64,000 nt of DNA, from assembly GCA_946122785.1 (NCBI GenBank), contig CAMGYJ010000004.1:56738679-56802678 (forward strand), read 5' to 3'. This DNA comes from Linum tenue. Its lineage: Eukaryota > Streptophyta > Magnoliopsida > Malpighiales > Linaceae. The notes below the pieces were generated by a model. That model did no database searches. It saw only the letters and a program-made list of their open reading frames with translations, and was not told where the DNA came from. Of the stretch, positions 1-10,635 are shown one piece after another. Position numbers and translations under genes: made by a program. Position 1 is the stretch's first letter, and each line of letters begins with the position of its first letter.

Positions 1-550
1 CTTCGGGGTCAGTGACCCCATCATAGCTGGTCAGCGGCGGGAGTGTAGTACCCGCTGGCTCCATTAACACGCTTTGCGCTAGGGGTTGCCTGATCCCGAA
101 GCGCATGGCCTGACGCTTGGGCGTCCATGGGTTCTGCTCGTCCTGGGCCGGGATGGTCCACTCGCCTGGAGCTCTCCACACGCCCGGGCGCCTAGGTGGT
201 GTTACCTCAAGATTGTGGCTCTCATAGCCCGGGCGCCAGTACTCGCTAACCTCCGAATCATCTATGAGCCTGTCCCGCTTCCTCACCGGGGGGCTGTACT
301 CCCTTGTATCAACGCTCCTTCCTCCTTCCAATTCCCTTCGAAGCATTGCTATAGCTCGGTCTTGATCAGCGATAATCTTGAACAGCTCCCTCTTCGACAC
401 CGTATCACTCTCCATAGATAGGCGCTCGCGGCTCTCGTCCTCTGCGTCCATGCTCACAACCGGGCTCGATCTCCGCTCACTCCCCTCCTGACTGGAATTC
501 TCCGTTCTCGCATCCTCAGCGCCTACACTTCCAACATTCAAGTCTTCCAT
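1..550 (-). CDS. Ty3/gypsy gag, N-terminal part, runs off the left edge
   Basis: This frame is open from an ATG at 550 to the window edge with no stop, about 183 codons, so it is partial only because the window ends. It starts MEDLNVGSVGAEDAR, continues through an acidic, Ser/Arg-rich stretch and a short charged helix (RELFKIIADQDRAIAMLRRE). It ends in LTSYDGVTDPE, the usual entry into the plant retrotransposon gag domain (PF03732 type, typical 'YDG..DPE'). Gag forms the retrotransposon particle. The ATG lies 42 bases inside the LTR boundary at 592, as expected for a gag directly after the primer binding site. The lack of stops and frameshifts suggests a fairly recent copy. The lineage is probably Tat/Retand-like, but that is inference from the gag shape only. 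Confidence 0.8.
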   Translation of the reverse strand, partial: MEDLNVGSVGAEDARTENSSQEGSERRSSPVVSMDAEDESRERLSMESDTVSKRELFKIIADQDRAIAMLRRELEGGRSVDTREYSPPVRKRDRLIDDSEVSEYWRPGYESHNLEVTPPRRPGVWRAPGEWTIPAQDEQNPWTPKRQAMRFGIRQPLAQSVLMEPAGTTLPPLTSYDGVTDPE

Positions 551-591
551 CTTTCTTATCTTGTTGAACGTCCCCTTCCTGGCGCGCCAAT

Positions 592-1183
592 TGTTGATGT
601 CGTGATACTCTCACACCCTCGTGATTCTTCCACTTGCTCCGCGCCTGGCGCTTGGACCCTGCAGGACGGGCGCCGGGAGGGCTAGACCCGTCCGTTAGCA
701 CTCCGACGATCAAGTCAGAAGCTATTCTAGAGAGAGAAGTGAAGAAAGAAGTTTAGTGTGAGAAAGACCAACCTGCTTAAATGCTACCTACCAAGTGCTA
801 TTTATACTACTCGAGCTCCTCGACCAAGCTCCGACCAACTCCTGCCACCAAGACTTACGTCAGCCTAGCATTAAATGCTCGGTCTCCCCTTGCGCCTACG
901 CGCCTACACGTGGCATACCGTCCATTTTCCACGTCGGGGCGCATAGGGGGACCACTGGCCTCGTGGCGCCCTTCTGACCTTGTCCACCTGTACTCCCTTG
1001 TCTGCGAGCCTATTTTGTCGTCATGCGCCCCTGCTCCTTCATAGTCACCTAGGTCATACTCTTATGGGCCATAAATGGGCTTCAGGCCCAACAGGCTCCT
1101 AACTTTCATGAGCTCCTTTCCACTATCCCAACAAGGTCCAATGGGCTCTTAACTTTCATGGGCTCCTCTCTACTACCCCAACA
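592..1183 (-). mobile_element. 5' LTR of the Ty3/gypsy element (592 bp)
   Basis: Read on the minus strand, the LTR begins TGTTGGGG at 1183 and ends ATCAACA at 592, giving the standard TGTTG...CAACA inverted ends. A TATAAATAG box lies at 807-798. A CT-rich transcribed leader follows, and the gag ATG is 42 bases past the inner edge. The inner flank reads TTGGCGCGCCAGG, in the place of a primer binding site; I cannot assign the tRNA. The outer flank GATAT (1184-1188) is the candidate 5 bp target duplication, but its partner lies outside the window. The partner LTR is also outside. Confidence 0.75.
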
Positions 1184-1342
1184 GATATCATCATTTGATT
1201 CAAAATATGCTGAAATCAATGTAAAATGAGAGGAAATCATATCAATGTTACAACAAGTACGACCCAATTATGGTGGATAGTAAGTCGCCTTAGATGAAAT
1301 AATAATTTTCCTCGAATCACTCAGAATGCTACAAATTATAAA

Positions 1343-1685
1343 GGGTAATGTCTATTTTTTTATTTAAACTTTTTTCAAATTCTTTAATATTATCCAAACC
1401 TATTAAAATGCTATTAATTAGCCAAATCTTTCGCAATTCACCAAAATATTAGCCATTTTTACGTTATCGTTAACAATTTTGTAACTAGTTTCTTAGTTTA
1501 AATACTAAAATTTTGGAATGTTGACAATGCATGTGTCTCTTCCAAATCTGTATCATGTTGCCAAGTCAATGTTACTAACAAAATTGCAATTTGAAAGTTA
1601 ACATTTCGCTACTTCTTAGTATTCGATAGGTTTGGCAGATAAAAAAGATTTCGAAAAATGTTTGGCTAATAAATAATCATTACCC
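1343..1685. mobile_element. Mutator-type MITE, 343 bp
   Basis: The ends form an inverted repeat: GGGTAATG at the left and CATTACCC at the right, with complementarity continuing inward. It is flanked by a perfect 9 bp direct repeat AATTATAAA at 1334-1342 and 1686-1694. A 9 bp duplication is the Mutator signature. It has no coding capacity; the interior is AT-rich. Confidence 0.75.
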
Positions 1686-1976
1686 AATTATAAATGAAAC
1701 ATGCTTTGATGGAGAACCTCTATATAAAGTCAACTTAATTTTTTTTTATAATAGATCACTTATATTACCAATGAAACAAAGATACATCGTTCAGATGTAG
1801 AAGGAAGCTATACTCGAAAATCAAAATCCAACACACTAGACGGAAAGAAATGGGCCTCTATAGCCACCATATGTAACACCCTATTGTTCTCACTATACTC
1901 GCAAATTGAATCGAAAACTTTGGGATGTGCTTAAGGAGCTTCAATTTGGAAAAACAGTATCAGATGTACTTTCTAG

Positions 1977-2920
1977 TAGGGCTGCAAATGAGCCGAGCCG
2001 AGTCGAATTTTACCCCAGGTTGAGCTCGGCTCGTTAATAAACGAGTCGAGTTCGAGCTCAGCTTGTTTATTAACGAGCCGAGTCGAGTCGAGTTCGAGCT
2101 AGCTTGTTTATTAAAATCTTAACTTTTAATTGGTACTTCATTTTGTATATCATGATACATATGATTTATTTTGTTATCTAATCTCATATTATACTTTGTT
2201 GGTATCATATATCATTTAGCTAATAAATTTTAACTACTCCAAATCATGTTATTTCATAGTATCGAAGCAATCTATGATGCATAATTTCTTTTTAAAGTAG
2301 AAAATAAGATATATTTGCTCACATACTTAACGTGTTAAACTTTATATAGGTTTAATACACTTGTATATCCAAAACTTTCAGGGTTGTGCCAATAATATCC
2401 AAATTTCTCAAAATACCACTTATATCCATGTTTTAAAGTTGTTCTTTGCCAAATCTATCCATTTCTCAATATATTTTTGGTTAAATACACTTATATATCC
2501 AAAAACACCGTTAAAGAATGTGAAGGAATTGGATATAAGTGGTATTTCGGAAAATTTGGATATTATTGGCACAATCGTTAAAGTTTTGGATATACAAGTG
2601 TATTTAACCCTTTATATATGATGAGATATATAATTTAACAACCATATGAATTAAAATCATAAGATATAGATTGATTCGTCCATAAGTTGGTAATCGAGTT
2701 GGCTCTCTAGCCACATGTTAAGACATATCATGAGCTCTAAACGAGCCAGCTCACGAGTTTAGCTCAACAAGCCACCGAGTCGAGCTAGCTCGCGAGCTTC
2801 ACGAGCTGAACAAAGGCGAGCTCGTGTTCGGCTCGTTTATTAACGAGTCGAGTTTCGAACAAGCTTTTCTCGAGTCAAACGCCGAGCCACTCGCGAGCAG
2901 CTCGGCTCATTTGCAGCCTA
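1977..2920. mobile_element. hAT-like non-autonomous element A, 944 bp, GAGCCGAG subterminal repeats
   Basis: The left end is TAGGGCTGCAAATGAGCC. The right end is the complement of TAGGCTGCAAATGAGCC, one G shorter. The 8 bp target duplication CTTTCTAG is at 1969-1976 and 2921-2928 and is perfect. Both ends carry dense degenerate repeats of GAGCCGAG / GAGCTCG type (1993-2110 and 2735-2915) in inverted orientation. The AT-rich centre has no transposase and hosts another MITE at 2349-2609. The 8 bp duplication points to the hAT superfamily. It inserted into a LINE tail. Confidence 0.85.
2349..2609. mobile_element. MITE nested inside element A, 261 bp
   Basis: Long inverted repeats of about 85 bp: GGTTTAATACACTTGTATA at the left matches the complement of the right end with few differences. 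A perfect 9 bp duplication CTTTATATA flanks it at 2340-2348 and 2610-2618, suggesting a Mutator-type MITE. The apparent 86-codon ORF across it is a by-product of the foldback. Confidence 0.8.
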
Positions 2921-3242
2921 CTTTCTAGTGTCCATTAGTCGAGACTAGGGAACCGGAAGTCTCCTATGGTGTTGTTCCCACATACCCATGGAAGATGGAA
3001 CATATATAATCTCCCTCTGAAAAGCCCAACAAATAAGAAACCTAACTAGCTGTCTTTGGTATCATAGAAGGCCATAAGGGCATACAATATTAGTTACCTA
3101 CCAGGTTAATTTTAAGCCTATATTTATAGCGGATCAAATCTTGACGTTGTTGTCAGAGACTTTGTCCTTATTGAAAGAGAGTGATGATTTTGTTATTTCC
3201 TTTTATTTTCATTTGTTTTATTCTATTTTGATTTTTGATTTA

Positions 3243-3833
3243 ATGCGCCAATTTCACCAGCACGAGGAATGGGTGGGTTTGCCGGTCGACCAGCCGCCGA
3301 GGATATCCTGTCCGGTGGTTCAACCCGGGACCCAAGTGGTTGATTCTCGACTGATTTGCATGTGGGATGGGGCCACTAGGAGGGGTCCCACTTGGCTGGT
3401 GGGATGGTTCTTTTTGATCCGGGGTGGACGCTCCTTCGGGCTAAAGGTGTGCAGATTGCGCAAATTGATGAACTGCTGGTAGGGGAGTTGCTTGTGCTTA
3501 GGGAGGCTATCATCTGGTGTTTAGAGTGTGGCTTGTCCGAAGTTAGGTTCGAGGGTGATGCGAAGGTAATTATTGACAAGATTAATCAAGCCGACACGAG
3601 TGACAGTCACTTGGGGGCAGTCCTGGAAGAGATTTGTCAGTATTTTCGGGCCTTTCCGGGGTTTAGTGTGCGGTTTGTAGGTCGGGAGAACAATAGGGTA
3701 GCTCATTCGGTAGCTAGAAAAGCCCTCTCTTTGTACCTGACTGTAAATCGTTTCTTTGATTTCAGGGCCTGGTTGTTATCCAGGATGTAACTATCTTTTT
3801 TATTGGATCATATATGATATCTTTTGACAAAAA
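3243..3833 (+). pseudogene. LINE (L1-type) ORF2 RNase H tail, frameshifted
   Basis: Translation gives a Trp-Asp (ICMWDGA) catalytic start, then REAIIWCLECG with the conserved Glu, then FEGDAKVIIDK with the conserved Asp, and finally RENNRVAHSVARKAL and LLSRM before a TAA at 3788-3790. These are the active-site positions of the RNase H domain at the C-terminus of plant L1-type ORF2. The reading frame shifts near 3390 (the first part is in one frame, the rest in another), so it is dead. The 3' tail ATCTTTTGACAAAAAAA matches that of the copy at 62716-63435. The 5' end is truncated around 3243. Confidence 0.75.
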
Positions 3834-4585
3834 AAATAATAATTTTTGAGAGTCTTTGTTTTGTTTTGTTTTGTTTTGTTTGCTTTGAGTCTTTTATTTG
3901 TAAACTCGAAAGAAATTTTAATGTCATTTTTATCGGAGTAGTACCTCTGATTCCTCTGAATCTAGATTACCAAAAGTTAGGAAAAGAGAAACCAAAAGCA
4001 AACAAATCATAGCTCTTTCCGTTAATCTTATTTTTATCTATATATGTTCATTGGCGGAAAACAATAAATCACTCTCTGAACCTGAAGCTCCAAGAGACAT
4101 TGGTACACGAACATTGTATGAGTAAACTTAATCTCAAACTGGGAACATAGGTCCCAACATCATTCCTCGACCCATCACGGTTCTGAATTTTGAGATACGA
4201 ATATCCAAAATTCACATGGTTCAGATTGGTGACGTTTTTAAGGGCGAGATAATGAACAGGCCTAGCTTCAACCCTGCATTTTAGCCTAGATATTTTTCCT
4301 ATTGCATTTGAACTTTAGGAGAAGTTACGGTTGGGTTTACGTCAAACTGGAAGGAATTAGGGCATCTAGTGTCGGTTGAAGACGGGAGAAGTTCGCAGGA
4401 ACAAGGTGGCCGGAGATCATGCCGGGAACTTCAGGTGGTGATATTCAAGTTCACTTGAAATGAATAATTTTTTCCATTTGAATTATATTGAATAACATTT
4501 ATAGATGTAGACATATTTTTATAGGTTTTTTAACCGGGAATGGGGAAGATGATTAGTATTGGGCAGCCTAATGAGCACTTCTACT
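3834..4585. other. AT-rich stretch without recognisable features
   Basis: No ORF with family resemblance and no clear inverted or direct repeat were seen. A short run of TTTTG units occurs at 3858-3880. Confidence 0.5.
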
Positions 4586-4866
4586 ATGCTATATAGCATT
4601 GGTGCTTTAATGTACAACTCAAAGTTGTACCATAACATTAAATGTATAAGTTTAGGTTGTACCATAAAGCAATTTGTACCATTATGTTATGGTACAACTT
4701 TACAACTAGAAGTTGTACCATCACATAAAGGTACAAATTCAAGTTGTACAATAACAGAATTTGTACAAAAAGTATAGGTACAATCTGAAGTTGTACCATA
4801 ACGTAAATGTACAATTTTAAATTGTACCATAAAAGCAAAAACCTATAGCACCAATACTATATAGCA
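4586..4866. mobile_element. Foldback/MITE-like element with GTTGTACCATAA units
   Basis: The ends ATGCTATATAGCATTGGTGC and the complement of AGCACCAATACTATATAG are inverted copies. The interior is a chain of about ten degenerate units of GTTGTACCATAA type in both orientations, so nearly the whole element can fold back. No convincing target duplication was found. Confidence 0.5.
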
Positions 4867-5380
4867 TTGTAAAATTTCTCCAGCGTAATAATGTCAATTA
4901 TTGATATGACAGAAATGTACTTAATTCATGCAGTAGATATATATGTATATTTTTCTGTCGAACCACGAATACGGTATGATTTTGTAAAAAAATAGGGAAA
5001 ATAATCAGAGGCAGGACGGCAGCAGGGGTGGATTGGTCCAATGGCCGAATCGGAAGGTTGAAGGAGGAAGACCAGAGTCCTATCAAATTTGAAGAGGAAC
5101 AAAATGTTTATTATGTAATATCTACATCACGTGTATAGGTTTGCAGGAAGCCTCAGAAGATAAAATGAAGAAAAAAAGTATCTTTCTTTGGGAAAATTTA
5201 TGGACCCAACTGTTTGGTTTGTAACAGATGCATACGACGCCAACGCCCAGACTGCTGCCTCAGCCTGAAACTCCAATTCTACTTTATTCAAGCATCTTTC
5301 ACTCAACCCAAAGAAAATAAATTAGAGAAAGAAGAAAAGAAAGGATTTGGCAAAATAAGCTAGAAATATATGTTTCTGTT
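4867..5380. other. Intergenic, no feature recognised
   Basis: AT-rich sequence with short ORFs of no recognisable family on either strand. Confidence 0.4.
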
Positions 5381-5773
5381 AGAGGTGGGAATTGGATTAG
5401 ATCTATAGATTTAGTAGATTGATGAATTGATGGATTGATTCATGAGTCCAAAATCCAAATAACATCCAAAATTTTGACCAATATATAAATTTTCAAAAGT
5501 TTGGGTACCGAAATATCTTAATAAAAAATGTTAACTATCAAAACATAATTTTCTTTTGATATTATGTTTAGTATAAAAATAATTTTTAGGTATCAAACTA
5601 TAAAATATAAAAAGTATAGGTATTGAACTGTAATTTCTATTTAGATTCATGAATCAATTCATGAATCCACCAATCTAACTGAATTTGGATTAAATGGATT
5701 GAAATGGTTGAATTTTTCGGCGCATGAATTGAATTGAATTGGATTGATGGATTGAAAATTGTCACACCTCCCC
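5381..5773. mobile_element. Probable hAT-like element with GGATTGATGGATT repeats
   Basis: The left end AGAGGTGGGAATTGG resembles the complement of the right end ...TGTCACACCTCCCC. Imperfect 8 bp flanks TTTCTGTT (5373-5380) and CTTCTGCT (5774-5781) agree at 6 of 8 positions. Both ends are rich in GGATTGATGGATT / ATGAATTGAATT units, the same architecture as the clearer hAT-like elements here. The boundary is less certain than for those. Confidence 0.4.
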
Positions 5774-6844
5774 CTTCTGCTATTGAACACCGTGAGGCGT
5801 GAAGAGCCTGAAATAGAGGTGGGTAAAGGTTCCATGTTATTCTCTTAATTTTAAGCAATCATAATTTCAGTAGGGCTTTGTTGGGAAAGAAACTAGATTA
5901 TGCCTCTTCGAGTTCGAGGCTGCATACACATAAAACTACATTGGTAACTAAAGCTAAGTATATATCTTTGCTTTGCTTAATAATTAATTAAGGAGGGGTA
6001 TAGAGACAGCGAGACAGTGAAGGAATTCCCTTGGAGTTTGTCTTAATCGATGATTGCACATGTATGGAATTTTGTTGGCCATGAGCCCAAGATAATACAT
6101 AAACAAAACCCTAGGAGGCTATTGATGAAAGAAGACAAAGAGGGGAAAACAATACTCAATGATTCAATCAATATCATTCCTCACACACCAACAACAACCA
6201 GAGCTTTTGTAATCAAATGGTTCAAATCTTAAACAAATATAATACGTTATGCCACTTTGGCTGATTGTAGTTCTAATGTCAATCATGGATGTAAAGGAGC
6301 TGAGTGTGTCTTAGCTTTTGGTATTCATTGTTAGGTATGATTTTCTATTATAGTTGTCATCATTGTGAGAATTATTTTGAAAGAGCTGTTGAGTGTGTCT
6401 TTGCTCACGATTCTATTATTGGGTAGAATTTTCGATATAGTTTGTGTTTATTGTGAGACTTAGTTATTTTTCATCAAGCCTTTATTATTGGTTATGACTA
6501 CTAATATGCATATGACTACTAATATGTAAACGACACATGTTAGGGTCCTAGTTCACTATTTATCTTGAGGTAGGATTCTCGATATATAGTTATGTTTCAC
6601 GCAGCTGAATCTAGGTACAATTTTTTTCTCATACTCCCTGTTAATTAAATTAGTGGCAAAGTGAGGTGGAGAGCAGTGGTGTCTGAGATCCTACTTTGAA
6701 AAATGAAATTGTAATTTGTACATAAATACTTGCTTTTTCGCCATGAATAGCGTAATAATAACTAAAGACCATTGAGTTAGAGCCCCATGGGTAGAATACT
6801 CATCTTTTCTCATCATAATACAAGCAAATAAATGAAATTATACC
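5774..6844. other. Intergenic, no feature recognised
   Basis: A 60-codon ORF at 6050-6232 has no recognisable motif. A loosely repeated phrase around GAGTGTGTCTTNGCT occurs near 6300 and 6390. Nothing else was supported. Confidence 0.4.
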
Positions 6845-7260
6845 TACATCATATCACTAGTCATGATATGACAATGAGTCAATGACAATGATATGATGAT
6901 CCATCACCTTGATTTTAACTCAACATTTAGAAAATTTTTATAGAAAGAGCGCAATAACTAAGAACTATGTAATTATATCAGTTTTGTTATATTTTTTCAA
7001 ACATAAGACATCATACCAATATCATATCAGTGTCATACCAACATCATATCAGTGTCATATTATACCATACTGATAATGTCATGATATGAATTTGAAATGA
7101 TGTCATGAAATTATATTGATCAATATAAGACCTCGAACAAACATCATATCACTATCATATCGATGTCATATAATATTGTGTCACTATCATATCAACATTA
7201 TACCGGTATTATATCATACAATTGTTACTGATAATATTGTGATATGATAGTTGTAAGATG
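6845..7260. repeat. Dispersed repeat of ATCATATCA units, copy 1
   Basis: The stretch is built from degenerate ACATCATATCAGTGTCATA and ATGATATGA units in both orientations. A second region of the same vocabulary lies at 14555-14960. Probably a MITE family; the boundaries are unclear. Confidence 0.45.
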
Positions 7261-7689
7261 GTCTAAAAAATTTTGCTCCAAAAAATACCAAAATGGATAT
7301 AATCTTGTAGAGTACAAAAGTCAATTTTTCTGTGAAATTTCTTTTTGAAATTCAATATATAATAAATAAGCTAAGGTCCGTCGAATTTTTGTATGAGATT
7401 TGAAAAATGCTTTAATAGTCGCTTAAGAATACGCGTCGGCTCATCCAAAATCCGGTCACATCTAGCTACCTAAATCTCTTATTTTCCTTCTTACCCTTTT
7501 TATGATATGAACGGTTAGATCTTCTCTTCCCAAATTACAACCATTAGATTGTATTTTGTAAGACTACAAAACTCAAAGGTTTTTTTTTACAGTAACTGCA
7601 CTAAAAAGAATCATAAAACTTTATTTTTATTATATCAAGAATACTTACATGAAAAAGAAGAAAATATTGATATGGCTAATGTTGTGAAA
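7261..7689. other. Intergenic, no feature recognised
   Basis: AT-rich sequence with no ORF or repeat that I can support. Confidence 0.35.
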
Positions 7690-8010
7690 ACTATGTGAAG
7701 GGTGGAAACTCTCACTAATCTTAATCACGTTAGAGTAAAATACTCAAGTCGATATGCACTACATACAAATGCAATCGCTTCTAAAAGTTATTGTTAAAAC
7801 GGATCGAGATAATTGACAATACAAGAAAGTGAAAAACACACACCATTTTATGTGGTTTATTAGCACAGTATGTATTAACTAGTTCAGGAGGAACAAGAGA
7901 AAGCTAGTTTCACTATATTTTGAAGGAATACAGATTATAAAAAGATATAAGAAATATGTATAGTACTTCTCCAAGTAGTCTAACCCAAATCCAATGTAGA
8001 AACAACTATA
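7690..8010 (-). mobile_element. Degenerate Ty1/copia LTR-like fragment
   Basis: The pattern of a reverse-oriented copia LTR end is visible: ACAAGAAAGTGAAAAACACAC, then a TTATGTGGTTT phrase corresponding to the 'ACGTGG' stretch common near copia LTR ends, then TTTCACTATATTTTGAAGG. It is heavily mutated. No ends or target duplication can be assigned. Confidence 0.35.
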
Positions 8011-8126
8011 TCAATGTATATGAAGTAACAATCTAAACCTCAGAATCGAAACAAGAATCAAAGCAGTGGTCCGTGATCATGAGGATAGGAGTGGTGATGA
8101 GAGCAAAGAGAGGAGACGTATGTTGA

Positions 8127-9213
8127 TTGATCATCTCTCCAACCCCACACACAAACTCAACGCATTACACATTGCACAACACCCTCGGAAAACTGACAAA
8201 CCCTTACCCAAGTCCTGAATATATTGACAAAAATTCCCTGCCTGCCTGCCAGCCCTCCCTCTTTCCTTCACATGCCCACCAAATTCCAACTGTAAACCCC
8301 GAGACCAGTTGCAGCAGAACAGCAGCAGCAGCAGCAGCTAATCCCACCACTCACTATACCTATACAATCTCTCCTCCTTTTACTTTGATCACTCCTTTTC
8401 ACTCACTCCGCCTCTGATCTTTCTCTGTCTGGCTATGTGAAAAACTTAAAAGCTTCCTTCATATCTTGTGCTGCTACCTCTTTCTCTTTCGACCAACCTG
8501 AAACAGTAGAGCCCCAGTACACAAGGAGAAAGTTCTGCAGCAAAAGGTGAGATCCGATTTCGTAAGACACATCCCCTTTTTAGTTGAGACCCAGAATAAA
8601 AGCTTCCATCTTTCCTCTACACACATACATATAGGTGGTGTGGACACCCCTCCCCACCAGTCCCCACTTACCTAGCTACATAGCTCTTCTTGTCTCCTGT
8701 TCTCAAGCCTAGAAACAGATTCTGAGCCCTTTTCCATGATCTCTCCCTTTTTTTGGGTCCTAGCCTCTTCAGTCTCTTTTCCCCCAATTTGACTTCCAAC
8801 CATTTTTGTTTGCTTACTGTTGATCCGTCCTTTTCCCTTGCCTGCAAAAAAGCTGCTGCCGGGGAGTATGAAACTGAGCTGTCAAACTTTGCCACTCTTA
8901 CCACATCCTACTCGCAGAAGCAGGAGCTAGATTACATAGCAGGAGCAGAGCCAAAATCCTTCCTTCTTTGCTTCGCTTTGCTTTGCTTCATATAACCAAG
9001 CACCCACGTAAGTATAGCACAAATGGGTCGTTTCCCAATGCCTCTCCCTTCAAAAGTTACACTAGTAAGGTCCTTTTCTGGCTAGCTGCACCTTCTGCTG
9101 ATTCCTGATCTCTTGATATCCCTTTTGCATCCTCCCCCTAACTCTGCCTCTTTCTTTCCCCACTTATCATTTCCTAAATTTGGTCTCTTCTTCTACTCTC
9201 CCTCCTTCTCCCA
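8127..9213 (+). promoter_or_regulatory. Promoter and long CT-rich leader region of the GRAS gene
   Basis: Upstream of the GRAS ATG lies about 1 kb of unusually CT-rich sequence, typical of a plant core promoter and 5' UTR. A possible TATA element (CTATACCTATACAATC) is near 8355-8371. A strong 5' splice site AAAGGTGAGATCC lies at 8544-8556, and possible acceptors TCGCAG and TAGCAG near 8910-8943 would allow a 5' UTR intron. The 96-codon ORF at 8127-8417 is Ser/Pro/Thr-rich with no recognisable domain and is best treated as leader or promoter sequence. Splicing is inferred, not shown. Confidence 0.4.
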
Positions 9214-10635
9214 ATGATGCAATTCACTGAAACCCTACCCCTCGTTCCCCAACCGCCTCTGCACCACCACCACCACCACCAAATCCCTGCAGCAGCCGCG
9301 GCCATGATCAACAACAGCAACAACAGCAACAGCGACCCAGTAAGGGCCGGGCTGCCAGCACGGCCATGGCCAGGGCTACTCCCGACATCCAAATCATTCG
9401 GCAACTTCGGGGATGCAAACTGCATGGAGCAGCTGCTCGTCCACTGCGCCAACGCGATCCAGAGCAACGACGCCACTCTGGCCCAGCAGATCCTCTGGGT
9501 GCTCAACAACATCGCCCCTCCAGACGGCGACTCAAACCAGCGCCTCACTTGCGCATTTCTTCGAGCACTTGTCGCGCGTGCCGCCAAGACGGGAACCTGC
9601 AAGATCCTCGCCACCACCGCGGCCCGCTACTGCTACAACAACAACCTCCTCCCGCTCTCCACCCACCGCTTCTCCGCCATCGAGCTCGCCACTTTCGTCG
9701 ACCTCACCCCCTGGCACCGATTCGGCTTCACCGCCGCCAACGCCGCCATCCTCGATTCCATCGAAGGCTACTCCTCTGTTCACCTCGTCGACCTCACCTC
9801 CACGCACTGCATGCAGATCCCCACCTTAATCGACGCCGTCGCCTCCCGCTTCGAATCCCCTCCGTTGATCAAGCTCACCGTCGCCGCGCCCACCGACAGC
9901 AGCCTGCGCCCGCCCGTACTGGATCTCTCCTACGAGGAGCTGGGTTCAAAATTGGTCAACTTCGCCAGGTCGCGGAACGTCGCCATGGAATTCCGCGTGA
10001 TCCCTTCCACCCACTCCGACGGATTCTCCACCCTCATCGACCACCTCCGAATCCACCACCTCCTCTACCCGGAAGCGACGCCGCCCGCCGCCGAGGCGCT
10101 GGTGATTAACTGCCACATGATGCTGCACTACATCGAGGACGAATCGACGGCGACCATCGCCTCGCCGTCGCCGAGGGACGCGTTCCTGAAGTCGATCCGG
10201 AGCCTGGAGCCGACGGTGGTGGTGGTGGTGGACGAGGACGTGGAGCTGACGGCGGGGAACCTGGTGTGCCGGCTGAGGTCGGCGTTCAATTACTTCTGGA
10301 TCCCGTTCGACGCGGTGGACGCGTTCCTGCCGGCGGCGGGGAGCAAGCAGCGGCAGTGGTACGAGGCGGAGGTGTGCTGGCGGATCGAGAACGTGATCGC
10401 GCAGGAAGGGATGCAGAGGGTGGAGCGGGCGGAAGGGAAGGCGCGGTGGGTGCAGCGGATGCGAAACGCTGCGTTTCGGGAGGCGGCGTTTGGCGAGGAT
10501 TGCGTGGCGGAGGTGAGAGGGATGCTTGGGGAGCACGCCGCCGGGTGGGGCCTGAAGAAGGAGGAAGAGGATCAGCTCGTGCTGACCTGGAAAGGCCACA
10601 ATGTCGTCTTCGCTACTGCTTGGGTTCCTGCTTAA
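9214..10635 (+). CDS. SCL32: GRAS-domain transcription factor, SCARECROW-LIKE 32 type
   Basis: The 473-residue protein opens MMQFTETLPLVPQPP, the characteristic start of SCL32. It has a His run (17-22), an Ala run (26-30), an Asn/Ser-rich linker and the block RPWPGLLPTSKSFGNFGD (50-67). The GRAS domain follows: the first leucine heptad region from MEQLLVHCANAI (71), a VHLVDL motif at 189-194 (the VHIID position), the second leucine-rich region near 205-260, a PFYRE-like section around 315-350 with FWIPFD, and a C-terminal SAW section ending VLTWKGHNVVFATAWVPA. GRAS proteins are nuclear regulators; SCL32 belongs to the wider SCR/SHR-related group, but its exact targets cannot be read here. The gene is intronless, as usual for GRAS. 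The start is chosen at the first of two adjacent ATGs because the MMQFTET motif is conserved. Coding GC is far higher than its surroundings. No miR171 target site was seen. Confidence 0.93.
   Translation: MMQFTETLPLVPQPPLHHHHHHQIPAAAAAMINNSNNSNSDPVRAGLPARPWPGLLPTSKSFGNFGDANCMEQLLVHCANAIQSNDATLAQQILWVLNNIAPPDGDSNQRLTCAFLRALVARAAKTGTCKILATTAARYCYNNNLLPLSTHRFSAIELATFVDLTPWHRFGFTAANAAILDSIEGYSSVHLVDLTSTHCMQIPTLIDAVASRFESPPLIKLTVAAPTDSSLRPPVLDLSYEELGSKLVNFARSRNVAMEFRVIPSTHSDGFSTLIDHLRIHHLLYPEATPPAAEALVINCHMMLHYIEDESTATIASPSPRDAFLKSIRSLEPTVVVVVDEDVELTAGNLVCRLRSAFNYFWIPFDAVDAFLPAAGSKQRQWYEAEVCWRIENVIAQEGMQRVERAEGKARWVQRMRNAAFREAAFGEDCVAEVRGMLGEHAAGWGLKKEEEDQLVLTWKGHNVVFATAWVPA

Larger units (their letters stand above)
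1740..3060 (-). pseudogene. LINE ORF2 RNase H tail, split by a hAT-like insertion
   Basis: On the minus strand just left of 1920, one frame reads ENNRVLHMVAIEAHFFPSS and then a DFDFRV motif. This matches the end of the plant L1 RNase H domain (NRVAH.VAR.A...FDF..WL) seen twice more in this window. It is followed by an ATCTTTGTTT...AAAAAAA tail like the other copies. The part upstream on the minus strand (2930-3060) continues the retroelement but is frame-broken. The 944 bp element at 1977-2920 interrupts it. No intact frame survives. Confidence 0.55.

Noticed and set aside
581..596. A miR171-like target (TTGGCGCGCC) on the minus strand
   Set aside because: Only the GGCGCG centre matches; the stretch is the junction of LTR and primer site, and it is not in a GRAS gene of the miR171-targeted HAM group.
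2361..2621. 86-codon ORF
   Set aside because: It lies across a foldback MITE with a 9 bp duplication; no protein motif.
1977..2920. Element A as a Mutator element with a 10 bp duplication
   Set aside because: Counting the terminal T/A as part of the element gives a perfect 8 bp duplication and a TAGGGNTG end shared with seven other 8 bp-duplicating elements, so hAT fits better.
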